Positions 1-9,890 of a DNA stretch of 64,000 nt are shown piece after piece. The notes under the pieces were generated by a model that was not told the DNA's origin, searched no databases, and saw only the letters and a program-made list of their open reading frames with translations. Numbering within the stretch: the stretch's first letter is position 1; each line of letters begins with the position of its first letter. The DNA comes from Endomychus coccineus. Taxonomy: Eukaryota > Arthropoda > Insecta > Coleoptera > Endomychidae. Both the position numbers and the translations under genes were made by a program. Location: positions 82,455,978 through 82,519,977 of the forward strand of contig OY294068.1 in NCBI GenBank assembly GCA_958510875.1, in the 5' to 3' direction.

Positions 1-54
1 ACCGAACTTATCAAGACTCATTATATAAATGGTGTTGGGTTGAAGTATCCAGTA

Positions 55-939
55 CTAATATATGATGTTTGCCTCTCTTAGTTCATTTATTATAGCAACA
101 ATTTCATTATCGTGTGAAGTATTTCCAGCTTGTTGTGATGCCACCAGTAGTTTTAGTCGGTCCACCAGCTCGTTTGGATCATCCCAAAAAATATATTCCA
201 TAGGCTTCTTGTTGTATGTTAAATGTAAACCGCTACCGCTTGCTGCTGTCGAAGTCGTCTCCGACGATGACACAGAGGCTGGTCTAAACATAGGTTTAAT
301 TATGGACATGTACTTTATCGCACTGGTACCCTTCAAACGACCATTAACATTTTTATGTGCATTTGTTAACCTCAAAATTTCTTTGTATGCTGCTCGATCG
401 TTATTCGTGAATTTTGTGGGTGTTTTGTAGAATATGAGATCGTACAATCCAGGTGTTCCCTTTGCGCTATATCCTGCAGTTTCGATATTCTCCCCGAATA
501 TTATCTTTTTAACACCTAGAATCCAACCGGCAGAGCTCGCATCATAAACAGGTCCATATACTTTATCGATTTTCTTGTTGTTTTCCCAATGCTCTTGAAC
601 GTATTTACGAACTTGTGGAGGATAATGTGCAAGTGAAGGTTCAATCTCAGTCATAGCATCATCGAACGTGTCATCCTCCTCTCCCCCCTCCCCCTCTTCT
701 TCTTCTTCTTCTTCATCGTTACCTTTAGGTTCTAATTTTATTTCTTTTTTCATTAACTGCGCAGTAGGATGTTTAATTTTTTTAACGATCGCTTTCAATG
801 GTGTGGCGAGAGGTTTGAACAGTTGTTCTATTGATTCGTCTTCTTCAGATTTACCTAGCTTCAAGGCCAAATATTTCTTTCTTATAGACTTACTCAATTC
901 GAAGATTTTTCGCTTACGTGCTAACTGATCGGCGTCCAT
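55..939 (-). CDS. Conserved Polinton-associated protein of unknown function
   Basis: A 294-residue ORF on the minus strand. Its homologue in element 2 lies at 36029-37093. Shared blocks are a basic N-terminal helix with RKKY(L/M)A(L/V)KLGK, a central G-T-P..G.(T)GLY(D/N)LIFY motif, and a C-terminal (I/V)(F/Y)WDD.NE(L/I)VDRL(K/R)LLVAS block. An acidic Glu-rich stretch, about residues 75-90, is encoded by a GAA/GAG-rich tract. No catalytic motif or membrane segment is visible. From memory it resembles the family catalogued as DUF8207, common beside Polinton genes in insects; I cannot verify that here. It follows the ATPase gene by 38 bp in the same orientation, which suggests coordinated late expression. 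A virion component or packaging partner is possible but unproven. Confidence 0.75.
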   Translation of the reverse strand: MDADQLARKRKIFELSKSIRKKYLALKLGKSEEDESIEQLFKPLATPLKAIVKKIKHPTAQLMKKEIKLEPKGNDEEEEEEEGEGGEEDDTFDDAMTEIEPSLAHYPPQVRKYVQEHWENNKKIDKVYGPVYDASSAGWILGVKKIIFGENIETAGYSAKGTPGLYDLIFYKTPTKFTNNDRAAYKEILRLTNAHKNVNGRLKGTSAIKYMSIIKPMFRPASVSSSETTSTAASGSGLHLTYNKKPMEYIFWDDPNELVDRLKLLVASQQAGNTSHDNEIVAIINELREANIIY

Positions 940-974
940 CTTGTATTTGGACTAAAATTAACAATTCACGTTTT

Positions 975-982
975 TATTTATA
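975..982 (-). promoter_or_regulatory. TATA box for the 55-939 gene
   Basis: On the minus strand this reads TATAAATA, about 36 bases upstream of the ATG at 939. It overlaps the last codons of the ATPase gene. The same TATAAATA(G) word precedes other genes in both Polintons at similar distances, which supports a real core promoter. Confidence 0.5.
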
Positions 983-1692
983 CGTCGAAACCTTTGCGGT
1001 ATCTACCATCGTTCAAGTCGAAATCCTTTGCAATGACCAAAGTTCCGAAATTATCCGTCCAGCACATGGCGCACATCTTCTTGAACTGATTGAAATCGAC
1101 GTCGGGCGATACGTGCTCATCAAATACATGCTTCAAATTGATCTCGTCCTGCTTAAAAAGAACGATCAAATTACAATTGTCGCGAATCAATTGTTTTGGT
1201 ATTTTCGAGTACGTTTGGCACAGATATGCCGGCATCGATATTCTTATGTCTACACATGGAATAGTATTCCCGAATTTTTTGTTGACCCTCGCACGCGATG
1301 TCATCAAAAAGGAATATGGAATTAGCTTTAGCCTCGTTCGGGCTTATTATTTCCTCGTTGTCCTTATAGGGAAAATAGCCGACACCTTTAACTCGATCTA
1401 AAACTTCCTGCAACAGTTGATACTTGGGCTGATACAACGACTTTGAGTATACGTAGACGTTTTGCTGATACAACGACTTTGAGTATACGTAGACGTTTTT
1501 GAACTTTGCCCCATTTGGATTGAATAATAGCGATAACATCACGTTCGTTTTACCACACCCACTAGGTCCACAAATTATAGCGCGAAAAGAGTCGGGTAAC
1601 AATTTACCATGTTTACCTATGCGATTAGTAGTCGCCGACCCGAGGTCTAAATTTTCGATGGGCAGTGTCTGCTCTTGTTGAACGGTCTTCAT
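978..1692 (-). pseudogene. FtsK/HerA-type genome-packaging ATPase, frameshifted
   Basis: Homologue of the intact ATPase of element 2 (35294-35986). In the viral A32/FtsK-HerA family this enzyme pumps DNA into preformed capsids. The N-terminal piece (1692 down to 1171) has a Walker A loop, GPSGCGKTN, and a Walker B strand, SIFLFDD. Near 1225-1235 the reading frame breaks. The C-terminal part continues in another frame down to 978, ending in a GRYRKGFD motif shared with element 2. A tandem 36-bp in-frame duplication near 1430-1500 repeats twelve residues (NVYVYSKSLYQ plus one). Both lesions are absent from element 2. The gene starts 72 bp from the divergent PLA2 gene. Confidence 0.85.
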
Positions 1693-1721
1693 ATTGTGAG
1701 GTAGTTTGAATCTGATGATTG

Positions 1722-1734
1722 CTTTTATAAATAG
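1722..1734. promoter_or_regulatory. Shared bidirectional TATA promoter
   Basis: The sequence cttttataaatag lies in the 72-bp gap between the divergent ATPase (ATG at 1692, minus) and PLA2 (ATG at 1765, plus) genes. Read on the plus strand it gives TATAAATAG about 31 bases before the ATG; on the minus strand it gives TATAAAAG about 30 bases before the ATG. One AT box may therefore serve both directions. Confidence 0.55.
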
Positions 1735-1764
1735 AAACGTTCGGAGATCGCGAGCTCAGTATCA

Positions 1765-2543
1765 ATGTTGATCTATCAGGGTGAAGGTCTGTTGAATTCG
1801 CTCATAAACAGTCTCCCGTTAGAAGTACATATTCCATCGTATCAATTCTGTGGACCTGGTACTAAGCTACAGAAGCGACTTGCGCGTGGCGATAAAGGTG
1901 TTAATCCGTTGGATTCGGCCTGTCGCGAACACGACATAGCTTATTCCCAGCACAAATCTCTAGAAGATCGTCATAAGGCCGATAAAATATTAGAGGACGC
2001 AGCTTGGCAGCGTGTTAAATCTAAGGACGCTAAGGCCGGCGAAAGACTAGCTAGTCTATTGGTTACTGGGGGAATGAAAGTTAAACGTAAACTAGGAATG
2101 GGTCTTAAGAAACGTGCTGGTCGTCGTGGAGGATGTTGCTTTCGGAAAGATATAGTGGGACATATTTCTAAGTCTATGGAACCGTCTGCGTCGTTGCGAA
2201 AGTCTGCTATGAATGCATTGAAAGCTGCACGAATAGCTATTAAGCGAGTCGGAGGTAAGAAGCGTGTTAAAGTACCACGCATAATACCCCTGCCGAAATC
2301 TGGAGGATTCCTCCCGTTATTACTACCTATTTTGGGGGCGCTGGGGGCCTTAGGGTCTGTGGCGGGTGGTGCAAGTGCCATCGCTAATACAGTAGTCAAT
2401 GCTCGAAACGCCAAAAGAAGCTTGAAGAGGATCAGCGTCATCATGCAGCTATGGAATCGTTAGGTAAAGGATTATACTTGCGGAAGAATGCGAAAGGTGG
2501 ATTTGGGTTGTTTTTGAAGAAACAACAAAAAAACTTCCAATAG
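1765..2543 (+). CDS. Phospholipase A2-domain virion protein (one frame break)
   Basis: The protein opens with a parvovirus-VP1-like secreted phospholipase A2 signature: a Ca-binding loop, YQFCGPGT, and about 24 residues later the catalytic helix DSACREHDIAY with the His-Asp pair. Such domains are known in parvovirus capsids, where they breach the endosome during entry. A basic middle follows, then a hydrophobic Gly/Ala/Leu segment (from about FLPLLLPILGALG). The first frame stops at 2463. Comparison with element 2 shows that the true C-terminus (GLYL, GLFL and a Lys-rich tail) continues in another frame to a TAG at 2541-2543, so there is an indel near 2420-2430. The terminal codons contain the A AAA AAC heptamer described separately. 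The homologue is 38951-39733. Confidence 0.8.
2528..2534 (+). promoter_or_regulatory. Putative -1 ribosomal frameshift site (A AAA AAC)
   Basis: In the frame of the PLA2 C-terminal tail the codons are CAA AAA AAC, so the heptamer fits the X XXY YYZ slippage rule. Six bases later comes the TAG stop. A -1 shift moves translation to CTT at 2534, which is exactly the protease frame. Element 2 has the same heptamer, phase and six-base spacing (39718-39724). No strong downstream stem is evident by eye. Confidence 0.65.
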
Positions 2544-2905
2544 AGCTGCCCAATAGACCGTTGTACGATGTGGATTTGGTGCGTTTCGCGAAAAAAATGA
2601 AAATACCTCATTTTCGTGGTGTCTTTATGCGAGACAATTTACCTAGGAAACGTCCTTGGAGGCAAGAATGTGCCATTTTGAATTTGGATTCGATCAAAAA
2701 CAGCGGTACTCATTGGGTGGCCTTTAGAAAAATAAATAACCAAGTGGAATACTTTGACTCTTTTGGAAATTTAAAACCACCAAAGGAACTAGTTCGATAT
2801 TTGGGTGGTGGTGGGGTTAGAATTTTCTATAATAACGACGCTTATCAAAAGTATGATCAGGTGATTTGTGGACATTTATGTTTGAAATTCCTCAGTTTTA
2901 CGTAA
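2534..2905 (+). CDS. Adenain-like cysteine protease (Polinton PRO)
   Basis: C5/Ulp1-fold maturation protease, expected to cleave capsid precursors. The conserved elements run in order: KIPHFRGVF near the start, the catalytic-His motif GTHWVAF, the acidic YFDSFGN motif, and the nucleophile motif CGHLCLKF. This is the arrangement of adenovirus protease. The open frame extends upstream of the first plausible Met (MRDNLP, 2627) without a good ATG. About 30 upstream residues are conserved with element 2, including LP, RPL.D.DL and IPHFRGVF. I therefore start it at the -1 frame entry point after the slippery site. It is probably made as an extension of the PLA2 protein. Internal initiation at 2627 is the alternative. 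Confidence 0.85.
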   Translation, partial: LPIELPNRPLYDVDLVRFAKKMKIPHFRGVFMRDNLPRKRPWRQECAILNLDSIKNSGTHWVAFRKINNQVEYFDSFGNLKPPKELVRYLGGGGVRIFYNNDAYQKYDQVICGHLCLKFLSFT

Positions 2906-2924
2906 ACATCTAGAGTGAGCAGTC

Positions 2925-3395
2925 ATGTCTGAATCCTACGATAAATTTATCGGAAAGATTATGCAACAACTTTCTGTTGATATTCAAAGACCTGGAATGC
3001 ATGCAATCATCCGATACGTATATGATAATCTAATAAAAGCAATGGAAAAACCTTCAAGCGAACTAAGCAAAAGAGACTTATTATTTCTCCCGATGGAATA
3101 CATTCTAAAACATTTGGATTTGGTGTCTCTCAATCAGAATGAAGTTCCGAAATATATGTTGAAAACCCTTTACCGTCATATGAGGTGTACGGAACATATC
3201 GATGAAGATTGCGATTGTCTGCCGCCTCCTCGCAAACTATGTTCGCAATGTTTATCTGAACAGATATCGAAGGTCATGGAGACCGAGGGAATAACGCATC
3301 ATGAGAAGCAGGTGTTGATTGAAGAAGTGTGCAGAGACGATCCATACTTTATGCGATCATACTTATTCCATATATTAATGTGCAAATATAAATAG
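2925..3395 (+). CDS. Unknown 156-aa protein with F-box-like segment
   Basis: An intact ORF between protease and minor capsid, with no counterpart in element 2. A segment around residues 50-70, FLPMEYILKHLDLVSL, resembles an F-box (Leu-Pro-x-Glu, then spaced hydrophobics). If real, it would recruit Skp1-cullin ubiquitin ligase, as some insect poxvirus and other viral proteins do. The middle is Cys-rich (CTEHIDEDCDCLPPPRKLCSQC), with a CxC and a CxxC that could bind zinc. No signal peptide or membrane segment is seen. An accessory host-interaction gene is plausible, but the F-box call rests on a short motif and could be chance. Confidence 0.55.
   Translation: MSESYDKFIGKIMQQLSVDIQRPGMHAIIRYVYDNLIKAMEKPSSELSKRDLLFLPMEYILKHLDLVSLNQNEVPKYMLKTLYRHMRCTEHIDEDCDCLPPPRKLCSQCLSEQISKVMETEGITHHEKQVLIEEVCRDDPYFMRSYLFHILMCKYK
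3387..3395 (+). promoter_or_regulatory. TATA box of minor capsid gene, element 1
   Basis: TATAAATAG ends about 30 bases before the ATG at 3425. It overlaps the stop of the preceding gene. The minor capsid gene of element 2 has the identical nonamer (40122-40130) 26 bases before its ATG. Confidence 0.6.
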
Positions 3396-3424
3396 AAATG
3401 TTACAATAAATTCTTATCAGTATC

Positions 3425-4141
3425 ATGTCGCAGTTATTCACGCTAACAAGTACCAACCATATATTCTCGTTCACACTGCAGAATTCGATCGAGTTGAAGC
3501 CTGATAAGCGATACTATTTGGCTTTGTTGGGATTCACTTCTTATAACTCTATACCGAATATCGAGAACGAGAAATTTTACTATTTGGGGGACGATGGAAA
3601 GACTTTGAAAACAATCGAAATACCTTCGGGTAACTACGAACTATCCGACATTGAAGAATTAATTCGGAAAAGATTGAACGTGAAAGAAGATGTCTTCTCG
3701 CTGAAGCCCAATAACAATACATTAAAGTGTGAGATATTCCATAAGAACCACGACATTTCGTTTGTTAAGGAAGATAGCCTAGGCAAAATATTGGGGTTTT
3801 CGCGTAAAGTCTTGAAAAAGGGCGTGGTGCACATGTCCGATTTACCAGTCAACATTATAAAAGTAAGCAACATCCGATTCGAATCAAACATTACCGTGGG
3901 AGCCTTCTACCGAGATAGACCTGCGCATACGATCTACGACTTCCCCATCACAGACGATCCTAGCTATAGAATTGTGGAACGTCCAAAGAATCCTCTATAT
4001 TTACCAGTGTCAGATATCGGTGAAATTACCAACATCACCGTACTCGCCCTAGATCAACATTCGAACCCGATAAATTTTCAAGAAGATAGATTTACAAGAA
4101 GTCTGAAAACAGAATATGGGATTAGTTGTTGCTGTGGGTAA
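3425..4141 (+). CDS. Minor capsid (penton-like) protein
   Basis: A 238-residue protein homologous to 40156-40890 in element 2. Shared motifs are the N-terminal (M)SQ.FT(L/I)T, then YY.(L)AL.G...YNSIPNIE, the (I)P(S/T)G(N/S)YEL(S/T)DIE(E/D) block, and a later NIIKV..IR.E.N.T.GA(F/Y)Y segment. In Polintons the short protein encoded between the protease and major capsid genes is the single-jelly-roll minor capsid or penton protein; gene order and length agree. The last 20 residues diverge from element 2 and end in Cys-Cys-Cys-Gly. The 3' end overlaps the small ORF that starts at 4116. Confidence 0.75.
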   Translation: MSQLFTLTSTNHIFSFTLQNSIELKPDKRYYLALLGFTSYNSIPNIENEKFYYLGDDGKTLKTIEIPSGNYELSDIEELIRKRLNVKEDVFSLKPNNNTLKCEIFHKNHDISFVKEDSLGKILGFSRKVLKKGVVHMSDLPVNIIKVSNIRFESNITVGAFYRDRPAHTIYDFPITDDPSYRIVERPKNPLYLPVSDIGEITNITVLALDQHSNPINFQEDRFTRSLKTEYGISCCCG

Positions 4142-4262
4142 TAAAAGAACCTCACATGTTTCATATCCATCAGTCTTCAACAAAACACCGAAAGTGCGAG
4201 AGCTAACCCTCACCAAAGCCAACCGATTAGTTCTACAATCTTTAGGGTTTCGCCTTAGATAA
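4116..4262 (+). CDS. Small overlapping conserved protein, 48 aa
   Basis: This ORF starts inside the end of the minor capsid gene in a different frame and stops 3 bases before the major capsid ATG. A related 59-residue ORF sits in the same place in element 2 (40980-41159). Both begin MGL, share NKR and His soon after, and share an L(T/S)L..(A/E)N..(V/F)L.SLG(F/Y) helix-like motif. The start MGLVVA fits an N-myristoylation signal loosely (Gly2, Ala6). The conserved position and pattern in two diverged elements argue for a real gene. It may be a small capsid or membrane-associated protein; the function is unknown. Confidence 0.6.
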   Translation: MGLVVAVGNKRTSHVSYPSVFNKTPKVRELTLTKANRLVLQSLGFRLR

Positions 4263-4265
4263 AAA

Positions 4266-5534
4266 ATGCCTAATAAGCGAAAGTTTGGTGGTGTAGATGT
4301 TGATGGTGGAGATAATAATGTTATCTCATCAATTTTCGATTTATATCAGCAGCCGAAATTCGATGAGTCTATTCGGAAAGCTGAGTATAGATCGATTACA
4401 CCGTTCGTTAAAGCCTTCAATAACAGCGACATCGTGGAGTTTGGAATAAATCAAGTGGACGCGTTTTTTTCCATGAAGGATACTCTATTGTTGATCAAGG
4501 GAAAAATCGAAGTGAAGGGTGGAGGTAATGTTATATTGTTACCGAATTATGGAGCCTTCCTTTTCGACTCTTGCTCATACGTTGAGAGTGGTAGGGACAT
4601 CGAAACAGTTCGAGATCCTGGTATAGTCAGCGCTGTTCGAGCATTTACCTGCTACACCCCTACAGCTTCTACGCATATGGCTACCGCTAGTTGGTTGTAC
4701 CCCCTTGAGAGCGTAGTTTTGCACGAAACTAAATCATTCAGTCTATTGATTCCACTGAAGCATATATTCAACATTTTCAACGATTACCCGATGATTACAT
4801 TTGGTAGGCAGACTATTCGATTGGTGCGTGCTCGAAACGTTAACGATTGTGTTAACATTGAAACCGCCACGACCACCGTTAAATTCCTGATTGATAGCAT
4901 GGAATTGAAAGTAAAGTATATCTATCCTAACGATATAATTAGAGAAAAGCTCTTGCGAGCAATCAAGAGTGATTCGCCCATCCTAATTCCATTCCGGAAG
5001 TGGGAATGCCATGAGCTTCCTGCCATAACAAGCGAGGCTCGACGAGAAATTTGGGCGGTCAAGACTAGTGCGGCGGTTGAAAAACCTCGCTATGTCATAG
5101 TATTCTTTCAAACGGACAAACGAAACAATGTGAAGGCTAACCCCACAATATTTGATCATCTGGATATAACAAGTATTCGCTTATCTCTAAACGGCGAATA
5201 TTACCCTAACGAGCGAATGAACTTGGACTTTGCCAAGGATGATTTCGCGCTCGCTCACCATAACTACACAGAGTTCTACTCTAGCTATACAAATTCCTCG
5301 TCGACTGCTGTGAAACAACCAATGTTAGATTACACCAGTTTCAAAAAGCGCGCCCTCTACATAATCGATTGTTCGAAACAGGAGGAAGCAGTGAAATCTG
5401 CAACTGTTGATGTGCGATTGGAAATCGAGGCAGATAAGGGATTTCCAGCCAATACGAAAGCATATTGTATCATCATTCACGATTGTTTGATGGAGTACTT
5501 CCCACTCTCAGAAATAGTGAAGAGTCTGATCTAA
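4266..5534 (+). CDS. Major capsid protein (double jelly-roll type)
   Basis: An intact 422-residue protein, homologous along its whole length to 41116-42318. Shared landmarks: a Q(Q)PKFDE/EPNFNE-like N-terminus, NSD.(I)E..INQ.D, NYGAFLF(D/E)...Y, VRDPGIVS..RA, RLVRAR/RLIRSR..NDC, ILIPFR.W..HE.P, R(E/D)IWAVKTS...E(K/R)PRYVI, and the C-terminal (A)YCIIIHD...EYFP. This pattern and the position after the minor capsid gene identify the Polinton major capsid protein, which forms the icosahedral shell in the adenovirus-PRD1 lineage. No frame damage is visible, unlike the neighbouring ATPase and PLA2 genes. Confidence 0.85.
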   Translation: MPNKRKFGGVDVDGGDNNVISSIFDLYQQPKFDESIRKAEYRSITPFVKAFNNSDIVEFGINQVDAFFSMKDTLLLIKGKIEVKGGGNVILLPNYGAFLFDSCSYVESGRDIETVRDPGIVSAVRAFTCYTPTASTHMATASWLYPLESVVLHETKSFSLLIPLKHIFNIFNDYPMITFGRQTIRLVRARNVNDCVNIETATTTVKFLIDSMELKVKYIYPNDIIREKLLRAIKSDSPILIPFRKWECHELPAITSEARREIWAVKTSAAVEKPRYVIVFFQTDKRNNVKANPTIFDHLDITSIRLSLNGEYYPNERMNLDFAKDDFALAHHNYTEFYSSYTNSSSTAVKQPMLDYTSFKKRALYIIDCSKQEEAVKSATVDVRLEIEADKGFPANTKAYCIIIHDCLMEYFPLSEIVKSLI

Positions 5535-5581
5535 AACTTACTGTCTAACGACTATGAGCGATCAGTTTAGTACGAGCCATC

Positions 5582-6088
5582 ATGAGGATAGCATTGGTTG
5601 ACATTCAGGGATTCATCATCGATGATGTGTTTCACCCCAAAGAAATGTCTATACAAATTGGGTTCAAACGGCATTATTCGTTGTTTAAGCCACCCACAAC
5701 GCTAACGATGTGAAGTGAGAAGGATCGAAAATCCGCTTGGTATTTGGAATATTTTTGTCATGGTTTGGAATATACATCGGGCGATGTGGAATATGAAGAA
5801 ATTGATACTATCCTAAGATTGACTCTACTGTGTGCAGCAGACATTATATATGTTCGAGGTCCTCAAAAAGCAGAATTTCTTGCGAATAAGTGTAAGGAGC
5901 TAGATATCTTTCCACGAATCGTAGATGTATGCAGTTTCGACAACACCCTATGCCAAACGGGGAAATTCGAGCCTACAAACAGACTTAGCTGCCTAAATCA
6001 TCGCAATGATGGTGGGAAATATATGTGTGCAGTCAACCATGTCGATAACCTACAACATTGGTTCCTCACGATCATACTTCCTAAATGA
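5582..6088 (+). pseudogene. Orphan Polinton-associated gene with one nonsense codon
   Basis: A single frame runs from ATG 5582 to stop 6088, interrupted only by TGA at 5711-5713, so about 168 residues are coded in two parts. The first begins MRIALVDIQGF and the second holds HGLEY, an IIYVRGPQKAEFL strand-helix and a Cys/His-rich end (CLNH, CAVNHV). From memory this layout resembles a family of uncharacterised proteins abundant in insect genomes. I cannot assign a fold or activity. Readthrough of the TGA is possible but simple decay is likelier. Element 2 has an unrelated gene here. Confidence 0.6.
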
Positions 6089-6105
6089 AATGTACTTTTC
6101 TTAAA

Positions 6106-6111
6106 AATAAA
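6106..6111 (+). terminator. Polyadenylation signal AATAAA, element 1 late genes
   Basis: AATAAA lies 18 bases after the stop at 6088. A following tatttgatattttattt block (6128-6144) recurs after the major capsid gene of element 2 (from about 42412), suggesting a conserved 3' end. Confidence 0.5.
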
Positions 6112-6154
6112 TAAAAAATATTATTAATATTTGATATTTTATTTCTCATACATA

Positions 6155-7982
<1,828 letters not shown>

Positions 7983-7987
7983 TGAAC

Positions 7988-8061
7988 GACTTCGAGTCGC
8001 ATGTGAGTCGCTTCCGAGTCGCTTCCGAGTCGCTTGCGAGTCGCTTCCGAGTCGCTTGCGG
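7988..8061. repeat. Short tandem repeat of gagtcgctt
   Basis: Six or so imperfect copies of a 9-10 bp unit (gagtcgcttccga or gagtcgcttgcg) directly follow the CA array. The next 300 bases to the terminal repeat show no gene. They hold three copies of cacttccggt, between 8282 and 8340. Confidence 0.8.
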
Positions 8062-8374
8062 GTTTTTCCTCATTTACATGTACCCCCGGAGAGTTTTTCT
8101 GAAAAAAGTTTGAAATTCATATTCTACGCGTTAAGACCTTTCATTTGATACCCATGAAGCCCCACTTAAAAAAATAAAAATTTCAAATCCTTATCGCGAG
8201 AGATCGGTCAAACTGATTGACATATAAATAGTATATTCTTATTCAGCACATCACGTAAATTCTGAATATGCAATAAAATGATCACTTCCGGTTTCACTTC
8301 CGGTGTAACAATGTGTCGAATATATAACCCACTTCCGGTTTAACCCTGATGATGATGATGTTTGACAGTAGTGA

Positions 8375-9115
8375 TTACATCTTCATGAAGCAGCCTGTAC
8401 CTTTTGGACCGAAGGCACAGATTGCTTCCTAGAGGTGGCGGAGCCCCCTCCAGGAAGCAGTCTGTACCTTAGGTCCCACCATGACAGCTGTCACTTGATG
8501 GCGACATCTCTACGAAGCAATCTGTACCTTAGGTCCACCATGACAGCTGTACCTTAGGTCAGCCATGACATTTGGACCTTATGGTCGCCATGACAGCTGT
8601 ACCTTATGGCTGCCATGACAGCTGGTCCTTATGGTCGCCATGACAGCTGTACCTTAGGTCAGCCATGACAGTTGGACCTTATGCTCGCCATGACAGCTGT
8701 ACCTTATGGCCGCCATGACAGCTGGTCCTTATGGTCGCCATGACAGCTGTACCTTAGGTCAGCCATGACAGTTGGACCTTATGGTCGCCATGACAGCTGT
8801 ACCTTATGGCCGCCATGACAGCTGGTCCTTATGGTCGCCATGACAGCTGGTCCTTATGGTCGCCATGACAGCTGGTCCTTATGGCCGCCATGACAGCTGG
8901 TCCTTATGGTCGCCATGCTGTCATGTGTTAGTCACGTGACTCTGTACATGTGACACACTTTTTAAACACACCCTGTATACTCTTTACAAATAAAATAAAA
9001 TCCTACATCCTTTCAAAACTGATAAGGACGAGCTCATGCACCGGATGCACATCGACAGCTAGACCGGAAGTGGAGACCGGATATCCTGAGGCCGTGCTAG
9101 CGGAGTACATCTACT
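8375..9115. repeat. Right terminal inverted repeat of Polinton element 1
   Basis: The outer part is a tandem array of a 25-bp unit (ccttatggtcgccatgacagctggt and variants). The inner part contains the gcttcctagaggtggcggag block and gaagcagcctgtacc motifs. It matches the right terminal repeat of element 2 (45120-46008) almost base for base, including the last 160 bp. Its partner repeat lies outside the window. Confidence 0.85.
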
Positions 9116-9890
9116 ATTTTTCAAATCTAAAACGTTCAATACCTAAAGAAGATAAACCAACCCACAAAGTATACAAATTAAATTCTTTAGATTGCGATGG
9201 AAACTTATACAGGAATCTCTAAACAATACTTACAAAAAAGAATGTATGACCATAAGTATAGTACAAGAAACAAAAATTTTGAAAATTCCACAGCCCTTGC
9301 TAAACACTGCTTTGATTATAACCATCAATTCGATTACAAAAATGTTAATATTTTAACTAAAGGAAACCAATTATTATAAAAGATCTATTCTGGAGATGAT
9401 TCACATAAAAAATTACTCCAAGTCTGTAAATCATAGAACAGATATTCAATCATCAAGTCAAATTTATACTAATTAAAACCCTTCCAAATTCCTACATACG
9501 TCTTTATATGTTAAAAGTATATTTAGGTACAATACTCAAAAGCAATAGTTCTAATAAGGTCTGACATCCTTTCTCTATTACCTCATAAGTTTTCAACATC
9601 TGGTTTGAAAGTAGATCCTCGAAAGTTTTATTTTTAGTTCATTTGTTTATTATTATTACATACTGTGATTCGATATGTATATAGAGCTAATAAGAATATT
9701 GCTTAGCAGCGGATTCTTTATTTATATACTTAAAACATTAATTGCGTTATAAATTCGATTGTTCGTAGTTCTGTTCGTTTCGGCGACGGGTCATTTTATA
9801 CAGTTATACGTCTTCTAATGATGGTCGTCAGACCGAAACGTACGTATAGACGAAAATAGATAAACATATGTGTTAGTGTGACCTATTCCC
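9116..9890 (+). mobile_element. Penelope-like retroelement, 3' fragment
   Basis: The fragment keeps a GIY-YIG endonuclease relic and a 3' tail with gatggtcgtcagaccgaaa followed by cgtacgtatagacg. A similar tail recurs near 50260-50300. The 5' part, including reverse transcriptase, is missing; Polinton element 1 abuts it at 9115. Confidence 0.6.
9150..9378 (+). pseudogene. GIY-YIG endonuclease domain relic (Penelope-like)
   Basis: Two overlapping frames together show VYKLNSLDCDGNLY, then YTGISKQYLQKRMYDH, and finally a STALAKHCFDYNHQF block. In Penelope-like elements this C-terminal nuclease (Tyr, Arg and His at the motif positions) nicks DNA for target-primed reverse transcription. A frame change near 9200-9215 breaks the ORF inside the first motif. 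Only the nuclease end is left, so this is a dead copy. The assignment rests on the order VYK..C...Y.G.....L..R...H.....S.LAKH, typical of the family. Confidence 0.6.
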
